Source of the DNA: Proteobacteria bacterium UBA7415
Lineage (GTDB): Bacteria > Pseudomonadota > Gammaproteobacteria > Arenicellales > Arenicellaceae
Reading direction: 5' to 3'
DNA: 64,000 nt
Assembly (NCBI GenBank): GCA_002470515.1
Contig: DKML01000005.1
Location: forward strand, 1-64,000
Shown: piece after piece, positions 54,012-61,351 of the stretch
How positions within the stretch are numbered: position 1 is the stretch's first letter
How the letters are laid out: every line of letters begins with the position of its first letter
Translations under genes and position numbers: made by a program
Notes under the pieces: model-generated
Seen by the model: the letters and a program-made list of their open reading frames with translations, nothing else
Told to the model about the DNA's origin: nothing
The model's database searches: none

Positions 54012-54680
54012 ATGGCAGATGACATTTTTTTGACCCCAGAAGAGCAGGACGAACGTGCGAAAAAGTGGTTGCGCGAAAACGGCCCAGCAATTGCGATTGG
54101 GATCGTGCTCGGATTAGGCGGAATTTACGGTTACGATGAATATCGTAAACACCAGCAAAGTCAGGCCGAAGAAGCGTCTTACGCTTATGGACAGATCTTA
54201 GAGGTTATTCAAGAGTCGGATCTGACTGATATTACCTCTCAGGTTGAGACATTAACAGCTGATTACGCGGGTACACCATTCGCTTCTAAAGCAATGCTTT
54301 TAAAAGCTAAGCAATTGTCGCTAACCGATGTTGATGCGGCAATCGAGGCTTTAGATTGGGTGTTGGAGAATGCCGAAGAGCAACCCGTTTGGCATGCGGC
54401 AAATATTCGAAGAGCCAAAATGCTTTTGTCTAAAGAGGGTCAGGCTCAGTCTGTTATCGCTTCACTCGAAAAAGTAGATCATGAGGGATATGCTTCACAC
54501 TACTTAGAAGTTGTTGGCGATGCCTATGTTCAACTTGGGGAAGATGAGCAAGCTGTGGCCAGTTACCAAGCAGCGATTGATGCACTAACGCCTGCGGACG
54601 CTGGATACACGCGCATTTTGACGTTGAAACAGAATGGTGTTCGCAGAGCTGAGTCAAACGCAGATAACGAGAGCTCGTAA
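54012..54680 (+). CDS. yfgM: YfgM-type ancillary SecYEG translocon subunit
   Basis: The 222-residue protein has the YfgM front (DDIFLTPEEQDERAKKWLRE), one membrane helix (AIAIGIVLGLGGIYGYDEYR) and a periplasmic TPR-like domain with HYLEVVGDAYVQLGEDEQAV. In Escherichia coli YfgM works with PpiD at the Sec translocon. Its place between hisS and bamB is canonical. Confidence 0.9.
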   Translation: MADDIFLTPEEQDERAKKWLRENGPAIAIGIVLGLGGIYGYDEYRKHQQSQAEEASYAYGQILEVIQESDLTDITSQVETLTADYAGTPFASKAMLLKAKQLSLTDVDAAIEALDWVLENAEEQPVWHAANIRRAKMLLSKEGQAQSVIASLEKVDHEGYASHYLEVVGDAYVQLGEDEQAVASYQAAIDALTPADAGYTRILTLKQNGVRRAESNADNESS

Positions 54681-54776
54681 GTTAGACTTAGGTTAAACAG
54701 AGCTTAGATCGAATAATTAAGCCAAGCTATCATGATTTTGAGCCAAGGCGATTTTAGAGAAAACCGTAGGAACCAC

Positions 54777-55964
54777 ATGAAAAGCATTTTAATGAATTAC
54801 ATGAAAAGCCTTTTACTTCTAGCCCTTTGCGCGGCTCTTGTTGCGTGTGGAAGTAGCGGTAAAGACACAGATTTTTTCGGCGCTGATGAGAAACCTGTAA
54901 AGCCAAAAGTCCCTTCTTCTTCGACCACGATTGCACAGAATTGGAAATTGGGTGTTGGTGAAGGTAGCACTGCTGGTGGTGTCATTATTTCACCTGCATT
55001 ACTCGGGACCTCTATCTATGCGGCTTCAACTAATGGCCGGATCGTTAAAGTTGACTCGCAGTCTGGCAAGGTCGTTTGGGATCAAAAACTTAAAAAGAAA
55101 ACGATAACGGCTGGTGTAGGTGTCGGAGGCGGGCTTGTGCTGGTCGGTACGAGTGACGGCAAAGTTTATGCTTTTAACCAAAGTGACGGTGAAATCGCAT
55201 GGGAGGCCGGCCTGAGTAGCGAGATATTGGCGAGCCCCGTTATTGATGGAGACACTGTTGTTGCGCGAAGTGGCGATGGTCGAGTCTATGGTTTAGCCGC
55301 TTACGACGGTGATGTGCTATGGACTATTTCTCGACAATTACCGCGGCTAACGCTGCGTGGTGAGTCTGAACCTCTTATTTTTCAAGGTGTTGTCGTCGCA
55401 GGGTTTTCTGACGGAACGTTGGCGGCAGTTGAAGCATCAACGGGTAGAGCGCTATGGGATTTTCCTATTTCGTTCCCTCGAGGTACTAACGAAATCGACC
55501 GCCTTTCCGATATTGACACTAAGCCTTTGCTAGTGGGTGAGTTTATTTATGTCAGCTCTTATCAGGAAGTAACACACGCACTAAACATCAGAGAGCAACG
55601 GATAGCCTGGAGCAGCAGTGTTTCGTCATATCATCCCATTGCCTACGACTCCGCTTTTCTTTATTTGAGCGACAAGGACGGAGTTGTTCATCAGGTCAAT
55701 CGATCCAATGGTGATGTAGAATGGTCTCAAAAAGCGTTAAGGTTGTTTTCTACGTCAGCACCGGCTTCAATAGGTCCTTACGTGTTGGTTGCCGATGGTG
55801 ATGGATCTTTATTCGTATTACGTAAAAGCGACGGTTCGTTGGTTGGCAAACACGGTCTAGGTGCTCGCAATATTATTGGAGAGCCTATTGTCGATGGCGA
55901 CACAGCGTATTTTATGGACAGCGATGGTGCTTTACGCTCGCTGAACGTGCTAAGCGGTTCTTGA
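54777..55964 (+). CDS. bamB: Outer-membrane assembly lipoprotein BamB
   Basis: I choose ATG 54777, with AGGAA upstream; the frame opens 15 codons earlier. The lipoprotein signal ends LLALCAALVAC. The mature protein is an eight-bladed PQQ-type beta-propeller, seen as repeated VVWDQKL, GEIAWEAGL, GDVLWTISR and RIAWSSSV blades and DGKVYAFNQSDG loops. BamB binds BamA in the BAM complex that inserts outer-membrane barrels. Confidence 0.92.
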   Translation: MKSILMNYMKSLLLLALCAALVACGSSGKDTDFFGADEKPVKPKVPSSSTTIAQNWKLGVGEGSTAGGVIISPALLGTSIYAASTNGRIVKVDSQSGKVVWDQKLKKKTITAGVGVGGGLVLVGTSDGKVYAFNQSDGEIAWEAGLSSEILASPVIDGDTVVARSGDGRVYGLAAYDGDVLWTISRQLPRLTLRGESEPLIFQGVVVAGFSDGTLAAVEASTGRALWDFPISFPRGTNEIDRLSDIDTKPLLVGEFIYVSSYQEVTHALNIREQRIAWSSSVSSYHPIAYDSAFLYLSDKDGVVHQVNRSNGDVEWSQKALRLFSTSAPASIGPYVLVADGDGSLFVLRKSDGSLVGKHGLGARNIIGEPIVDGDTAYFMDSDGALRSLNVLSGS

Positions 55965-56067
55965 TAGTCTTCTATTAGCTCTATTATTTTGCGGCAGCGA
56001 CGGTTTGCTAGCCGTTTTGAAATAACTCACACTTTGCAGTTAAGGCGGCGTTTGCGCGCTAAAAAAC

Positions 56068-57495
56068 ATGGACGAGCCGAAAGTTACATTAGTCGCTGAG
56101 CCTGAAGCTCAGTTCGCGAAACCCATTATCTCGATAGTGGGTCGGCCTAACGTGGGGAAATCTACGTTGTATAACCGTTTAACGCGCAGTCGAGATGCGA
56201 TCGTCGATGATCGACCAGGAGTAACCCGCGATCGCATGGTCGGCATAGGTAGAATCGGTCCCGGCGACTACTGGATTGTAGATACGGGTGGAATCGAAGC
56301 CGATAAGGATGAGCTACATGTTCTTATGCGTGATCAGGTTGACCACGCTCTGCAAGACAGCGATGCCGTAATTTTTATTGTTGACGGCCGCGATGGTGCT
56401 ACGCCCGATGATTTTGAAATCGCAAAACAGTTACGTGTACACGAGGGTATTGAGGTCTACTTGGCCGTAAATAAAGCCGAAGGTTTAGAAGCGGGCGTAA
56501 TTGGCTCAGACTTCTATCAGCTTGGTTTGGGAGACCCACACATTATCTCCGGCAAGAATGGGGATGGTGTCTTCAGAATGATGAATAAGGTTTTCGAAGC
56601 GGCGATCAGTCAGTCTCGAAGCCTTGAAGCATCCTCGACGTATGAAATCCCAGCAGGCGTTCCTAAGATGGCTATTGTTGGTCGCCCGAATGTCGGTAAA
56701 TCGACGCTGGTAAATACGCTAGTCGGAAAAGACCGAGTCGTGGTGTACGACATGCCTGGGACTACCCGCGACAGTATTTTTGTACCTTTTAAGCGTAAAG
56801 GCAAAGAATACGTCTTAATTGACACAGCGGGAATGCGCAAGAAGTCTCGTATAGATGATCGAGTTGAACGTTTCTCCGTAATGAAAACCCTCCGTGCAGT
56901 TGAAATGGCGCAAGTGGTTGCCGTAGTGCTTGATGCGCGTGATGGTGTGGTTGATCAGGATAATCGGCTGCTTAATTTGGTGTTCGAGAGCGGACGCTCA
57001 TTGATGATTTTGGTCAATAAGTGGGACGGCATGACTGAGTATGAGAAGACTCAAGTTAAAAAGCAAATTGACCGCAAGTTTAGTCATATGGGCAATTTGC
57101 CGGTCGAATTTATTTCTGCAAAATTCAAGAAAGGTACAAACCGAATCATGCCGTACATCGACGAGCTTTATGCGAGTGCGATGACCGATATGGGTACTGG
57201 AACAATTAACCGTATTATTAAGGAAGCGGCTGAAAAGCGAAACCCGCCAATGGTCGGTAACTTTAGAATTAAATTGAAGTTCGGTCATCAAGGCGGAATG
57301 AATCCGCCTCATGTCATAATTCATGGTAATCAGCTGGATAAACTGCCACTGACCTATCAACGTTATCTGTCAAATACATTTGAGAAAGCGTTTAAGATGG
57401 TGGGCACAAAAGTACGCTTAACGTTTAAAACATCTGATAACCCGTTTCACGATAAAGATGTGGTCAGTCGTAAGCACCATAAAAATCGACGATAG
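56068..57495 (+). CDS. der: Ribosome-assembly GTPase Der (EngA)
   Basis: The 475-residue protein has two tandem GTPase domains, each with GRPNVGKST (residues ~26 and ~218), DTGGIEADKDEL and DTAGMRKKSRIDDRVERFSV, NKAE and NKWD. A KH-like C-terminal domain follows (NPPMVGNFRIKLKFGHQGGM). Der is needed for 50S assembly. It ends the cluster that began with rlmN. Confidence 0.96.
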   Translation: MDEPKVTLVAEPEAQFAKPIISIVGRPNVGKSTLYNRLTRSRDAIVDDRPGVTRDRMVGIGRIGPGDYWIVDTGGIEADKDELHVLMRDQVDHALQDSDAVIFIVDGRDGATPDDFEIAKQLRVHEGIEVYLAVNKAEGLEAGVIGSDFYQLGLGDPHIISGKNGDGVFRMMNKVFEAAISQSRSLEASSTYEIPAGVPKMAIVGRPNVGKSTLVNTLVGKDRVVVYDMPGTTRDSIFVPFKRKGKEYVLIDTAGMRKKSRIDDRVERFSVMKTLRAVEMAQVVAVVLDARDGVVDQDNRLLNLVFESGRSLMILVNKWDGMTEYEKTQVKKQIDRKFSHMGNLPVEFISAKFKKGTNRIMPYIDELYASAMTDMGTGTINRIIKEAAEKRNPPMVGNFRIKLKFGHQGGMNPPHVIIHGNQLDKLPLTYQRYLSNTFEKAFKMVGTKVRLTFKTSDNPFHDKDVVSRKHHKNRR

Positions 57496-57528
57496 GCTAC
57501 TTCTTAGTAGTGAGGTTCTTTTTACGCC

Positions 57529-57588
57529 GAGGCTCTCTATGGGCTGAGGCTCTCTATGGGCTGAGGCTCTCTATGGGCTGAGGCTCTC
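57529..57588. repeat. 17-bp tandem repeat (3.5 units) across the end of the hydrolase gene
   Basis: GAGGCTCTCTATGGGCT is repeated exactly at 57529, 57546 and 57563, with a partial copy at 57580-57588. Read on the minus strand each full unit contains a TAG; the first one met is the stop of the hydrolase gene. Confidence 0.9.
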
Positions 57589-58452
57589 AAGAATGTGTTT
57601 TTTAATTCGTGGGGCTTGTCGCCACGGTAAAAAGTGTCCTTCATCCTCGATTACTTCAATGGTAAGTTGACCAAAAGTGTTAGCCCATGCAGTTCGTACA
57701 TAAGCCGCATTCTTTGGCGAAACTAGTTTGTCGCGTGCTCCCTGAACCAATATAAGTCGAGTGGTGACGCTGGTCTCTTTTAGCCGCTCGTCTTGGCGCA
57801 TCAATTCATTGTGCAAGCGTAGGATTTCAATATTACTATTGCGTAAATCATCACCCAGTAACATATTGACCAGACTGAACTTTGCGAAGCGGTTAAACCA
57901 ACGAGGCTTTCCTAATTTGGGTTCTAATGAGCCAGCTAAGAGCACAATAGCGTTAACGGAGTAGCCTGCACGTATCGCATTCAGCATAATCGTGGGGGCG
58001 ATAGAAGCCCCTAGCGAGTGGCCAACTATCGTCCAATGTTTGTCAGGGTAGTGCTGCATGATTGTTAAAGCTGCACGTGCTTGATATTCAAACTGTCCGA
58101 GTAAATCGTAGCCTAGAGTCGATTGCCCCCAGCCCGGTCGATCGTAACTCAGTACTAGATTGTCCTTGGCGAGATCATCGTCCTGCAAATAGTCGGAAAA
58201 TGCATGCCAGTCCCCAGGAGACCCATGTACGAATAAAATCGCAGAAGTGCTGTTAATGTTGCCGCTTTGAGCAAGGTTTAATGAGTTGTTCGAGTCGCCG
58301 TTAGATTCTTCCAGTGTCAGCATCTTTACGCGCGAAAAATGTTCTGAGGTCGCCTGCTTATGTTCTCCAGTTGCGTGCATATCTGCTACAGCTAATGCCG
58401 GCAAAGCGATCAAACTAGTGATGAGCAAAACAAGCAGCCATGATGCCTTCAT
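57571..58452 (-). CDS. Secreted alpha/beta hydrolase
   Basis: I start at ATG 58452, which gives a canonical Sec signal (MKASWLLVLLITSLIALPAL); a GTG at 58491 overlapping the next gene's stop is the alternative and would be coupled. The ~293-residue enzyme has an oxyanion strand LFVHGSPGDW, the nucleophile S146 in GHSLGASIAP, the acid D241 in GARDKLVSP and the His H273 in DEGHFLPW. It is likely a periplasmic or lipid-facing esterase; the substrate is unknown. Its last codons lie in a tandem repeat. Confidence 0.78.
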   Translation of the reverse strand: MKASWLLVLLITSLIALPALAVADMHATGEHKQATSEHFSRVKMLTLEESNGDSNNSLNLAQSGNINSTSAILFVHGSPGDWHAFSDYLQDDDLAKDNLVLSYDRPGWGQSTLGYDLLGQFEYQARAALTIMQHYPDKHWTIVGHSLGASIAPTIMLNAIRAGYSVNAIVLLAGSLEPKLGKPRWFNRFAKFSLVNMLLGDDLRNSNIEILRLHNELMRQDERLKETSVTTRLILVQGARDKLVSPKNAAYVRTAWANTFGQLTIEVIEDEGHFLPWRQAPRIKKHILESLSP

Positions 58453-58487
58453 CGGGGTGCGATTAACATCCACAAACGCACATAACT

Positions 58488-59540
58488 TCACTCAGCACTC
58501 TGCCATTCAAGCAGAAGCGAAGGCGAAATGATTGCACCATTAAGGCTAACCCACCAATACAGATCTGGCTGCGGGTAGTTGGTGTCGCCCTGGCTTGGTG
58601 TGAGCTCGGCTATGGGTTGACCCTGATCAACGCCAGAGCCCAGAGTGACATTGGCTTCCCCTTGAAAAGAGAATAGCGAATACGTAGACCGCCCATGGTC
58701 CAATATTAACGTCCACGTTTCGTCTTCGCTGTATATGAGATTGGCAACAATGGCCTGACTCGGCGCAAGCAAGGTTGTGTCGTTGCGAACCTGACCTCCC
58801 AATGCCGTTGCTTCTCTTGGTGTGGATCTAGACCGTTCAACGAGCGTTTCGATCGATTCGGTTAAGTTTGAGTTCGGCAATGAGAACGGAAGTTTAGATT
58901 CACTTGAGTTCTCAAAATCTATGGCCGACAAATTTCTAGGCCAAACGACTGTTGGTCGTGCAGGCTGCCGATCCTCAAAAAAGGTATCGTCTTCGCCAAA
59001 ATCTCGTCGGTTTTTTTCTTCTACTGCAAATGGAATAGACAGCGCTTGGGCGTCCTCATCATCGTAACGAAAGTAAATTAGATAATCACCTGAGCGTACG
59101 TTCTGGTCTATCGCAACAACAACCAGCCACTCATTGGTGCGATCAATGATCAGCAAGTTCTGAGTACCAAATCGCGCAATTGGAAGGTTCGAATTCAACT
59201 TCGGCACGGTAAAGGTCAAAAGACTGTTGGACGTGGCGGATAGATTCAACTGCTGTGTATCAAATCTAGCGCCAATGGGCGCTTCTAAAGCATCATTTTC
59301 GCCTTCCTTAATGCTAGAGTCTTCAACCGCACTAGAGTCTTCAACCGCACTAGAGTCTTCAACCGCACTAGAGTCTTCAACCGCACTAGAGTCTTCAACT
59401 GCAAAAGAGTCCTCTGTCGCAGTGGCCGGTGCCTCTTGAGCAAAAACGAAACCAATCAGGCTCGTCATAGTCAAAACTATGACGCACCACGCTTTGAGTA
59501 ATTCGCGAGTAATGGAATAGGGGGGCTGGTTTAGTTTCAT
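58488..59540 (-). CDS. Degenerate LytM/M23-type envelope protein with an AVEDSS repeat
   Basis: The 350-residue protein has a Sec signal (VIVLTMTSLIGFVFAQ). A run of five 6-residue repeats (AVEDSS) and an acidic linker follow. The last ~110 residues resemble an M23/LytM peptidase: LLAPSQAIVANLIY, TLILDHGRSTYSLFSF, VTLGSGVDQGQPIAELTP and LYWWVSLNGAIISP. The zinc ligands are gone: the HLHWEV motif is DLYWWV, and no HxGxD front is seen. Such degenerate LytM proteins (EnvC, NlpD) activate amidases. It overlaps xseA by 3 bases and the hydrolase by one alternative start. Confidence 0.7.
   Translation of the reverse strand: MKLNQPPYSITRELLKAWCVIVLTMTSLIGFVFAQEAPATATEDSFAVEDSSAVEDSSAVEDSSAVEDSSAVEDSSIKEGENDALEAPIGARFDTQQLNLSATSNSLLTFTVPKLNSNLPIARFGTQNLLIIDRTNEWLVVVAIDQNVRSGDYLIYFRYDDEDAQALSIPFAVEEKNRRDFGEDDTFFEDRQPARPTVVWPRNLSAIDFENSSESKLPFSLPNSNLTESIETLVERSRSTPREATALGGQVRNDTTLLAPSQAIVANLIYSEDETWTLILDHGRSTYSLFSFQGEANVTLGSGVDQGQPIAELTPSQGDTNYPQPDLYWWVSLNGAIISPSLLLEWQSAE
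59314..59403. repeat. 18-bp tandem repeat, five units, coding the AVEDSS repeat
   Basis: CTAGAGTCTTCAACCGCA is repeated at 59314, 59332, 59350, 59368 and 59386, the last with one change. A degenerate sixth unit follows at 59404-59421. Copy number changes would keep the frame. Confidence 0.9.
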
Positions 59541-60871
59541 TACTCTGAAATTTCTTTTACATCACATTCTAAGCGGCCTTCACCAAGTTGTATCGAGATG
59601 GTTGTACCGATCAAGTTGAAAGATGCTTTGCGCACAATTTCATTGTGCTCGTCTCGGGTTATTGAGTACCCGCGTTCTAGTGTCGCTAAAGGATTGACTA
59701 CATTGAGGCTTTCACTGATATTGCTAAGTTGGTCATTACGTCGTTGCGTTTGATCGTGAACGGCCTTGAGTAAGCTGCTACCTGCACGATTTAAATCCGA
59801 TCGGCGCAGTGTCACGCGTTCGCTAATAAGTTGCGGGTTGAGTCTTCGGCCAAGCTGTTGGAGGTTTTGCTTACGTTGTGAGGAGACTTGCTGCATGTTC
59901 CGACTCATTATTTGCGCAAGTGCTTGCAGCTGCTGGCGATTGTTCTCGATCTTTGTTGAAGGGTGGATCAACCGGTATTGCATAGCGTCAACCATTTGAG
60001 CATGAGTTTCAATTCTTCTTACGGTCTGGCGAACTGCGCGTTGCCGTATCGAAAATAATTTTTGCATTAGGTTGTCTACATCTGGCGCAACCAACTCAGC
60101 TGCAGCGGTAGGTGTAGGTGCGCGTAGATCAGCGACGAAATCCGCAATCGTAAAATCAACTTCGTGACCTACAGCGCTGATAATGGGTATTTTTGATTCT
60201 GAGATGGTGTGCGCAAGTGTTTCGTCATTGAACCCCCACAGGTCTTCTAAGGAACCGCCACCGCGAGCGAGAATTATGACATCTGAAACCTGTGCTTGGT
60301 TTGCTAGTTTTATGGCGTCTACCAATTGTGGTGCAGCGTTGTCACCCTGCACCAATGAAGGATAAAGGGTGACGGGAATACCCGGGCAACGTCTCTTAAG
60401 TGTTGTGATTATGTCCTGTAGCGCCGCCGCCGATGCTGAACTGACGATTCCGATATTTTTGGGGTATTCTGGAAGACTCTTTTTGTTTGCTCGATCGAAT
60501 AGACCGAGCTCCAAAAGTTTTTGTTTAAGTAGCTCAAAGGCTTTATTTAATTCTCCTTCGCCTGCTTTCTCCATACTCTGGGCTATGCATTGAAGGTCGC
60601 CCCGTGCGGTATAAACGGACAACTTCCCTCGAATTTTAACTTTTTCGCCTACTGAGGGAGAGAACGGCAGTCGCTGTGCTTGGTTTCGAAACATTGCGCA
60701 CCGGATTTGCGCTTCGTCATCCTTAATAGTGAAATAAATGTGGCCAGATGCCGGTTTACTCAGTGTTGAAAGCTCACCTTCGATCCAGACCGATGCGTAC
60801 GACATCTCCAAAAGATTACGCATCTCATTGGCAAGTTCGCTAACGCGGTATATTCGAGGATTCTGATTCAT
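59540..60871 (-). CDS. xseA: Exodeoxyribonuclease VII large subunit
   Basis: The 443-residue protein has an N-terminal OB-fold (YASVWIEGELSTLSKPASGH, YFTIKDDEAQIRCAMFRNQA) and the catalytic domain with GIVSSASAAALQDIITTLKR, ARGGGSLEDLWGFNDE and SAVGHEVDFTIADFVADLRA. Coiled coils make the long C-terminal part. With XseB it degrades single-stranded DNA. The stop overlaps the ATG of the next gene (TAATG). xseB is not in the window. Confidence 0.95.
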   Translation of the reverse strand: MNQNPRIYRVSELANEMRNLLEMSYASVWIEGELSTLSKPASGHIYFTIKDDEAQIRCAMFRNQAQRLPFSPSVGEKVKIRGKLSVYTARGDLQCIAQSMEKAGEGELNKAFELLKQKLLELGLFDRANKKSLPEYPKNIGIVSSASAAALQDIITTLKRRCPGIPVTLYPSLVQGDNAAPQLVDAIKLANQAQVSDVIILARGGGSLEDLWGFNDETLAHTISESKIPIISAVGHEVDFTIADFVADLRAPTPTAAAELVAPDVDNLMQKLFSIRQRAVRQTVRRIETHAQMVDAMQYRLIHPSTKIENNRQQLQALAQIMSRNMQQVSSQRKQNLQQLGRRLNPQLISERVTLRRSDLNRAGSSLLKAVHDQTQRRNDQLSNISESLNVVNPLATLERGYSITRDEHNEIVRKASFNLIGTTISIQLGEGRLECDVKEISE

Positions 60872-60994
60872 GAGGTCGCTTTAAATCGGCAAGAGGTGAG
60901 TGTACCGACTTTTTGGGTAATGTGCTGTGCTGAGGTTGGTCGCAGCGCTTTTTTTTTCGCTTTGTAGGGTGTAAACATGGTCGATCTGACAAGG

Positions 60995-61012
60995 CTCGGC
61001 TATAATCACCTC
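60995..61012 (+). promoter_or_regulatory. Promoter -10 box of the 4.5S RNA gene
   Basis: TATAAT at 61001-61006 lies 7 bases before the RNA helix begins. The -35 region (TGGTCG at 60978) is a weak match. Confidence 0.6.
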
Positions 61013-61123
61013 GCGGCGACGGTAAGTCTCCATTGTGGCGATAGCTTGTGAACCCGGTCAGGCCTGGAAGGGAGCAGCCGCAACATGCGATTCGGGTGCA
61101 GTGATCAGGTTTATCGTCGTCGT
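61013..61123 (+). ncRNA. ffs: 4.5S RNA of the signal recognition particle
   Basis: The core GGTCAGGCCTGGAAGGGAGC followed by AGCCGCAACATGCG and TTCGGGTGC is the bacterial SRP domain IV with its tetraloop and the Ffh-binding symmetric loop. A 13-bp terminal helix, allowing G-U pairs, joins 61013-61025 to 61111-61123, and a T4 run follows, so the ends are well set. The RNA pairs with Ffh for co-translational targeting. It lies just ahead of dnaX, the common gammaproteobacterial place. Confidence 0.92.
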
Positions 61124-61154
61124 TTTCCCCCTCTAATTGATCGGTTGAGAGTTA

Positions 61155-61211
61155 GTTCTGACAGTATTAAGAATTGGTTCTGACAGTATTAAGAGTTGGT
61201 TCTGACAGTAC
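61155..61211. repeat. 22-bp tandem repeat (2.6 units) between ffs and dnaX
   Basis: GTTCTGACAGTATTAAGAATTG at 61155-61176 is repeated at 61177-61198 with one change and starts again at 61199-61211. Confidence 0.85.
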
Positions 61212-61351
61212 TGGGGATAGTTTGTTGAATTCAGAGATTAGACGTCAGTTAGCAATCTTATAGTAATGTTGGGCTGTTGCTTTTAGTTTTAGCCGATACA
61301 GTGCACCATTGCCCTTCTAAATCGTAAAACGCAAAGAAAACGCATAAACGT

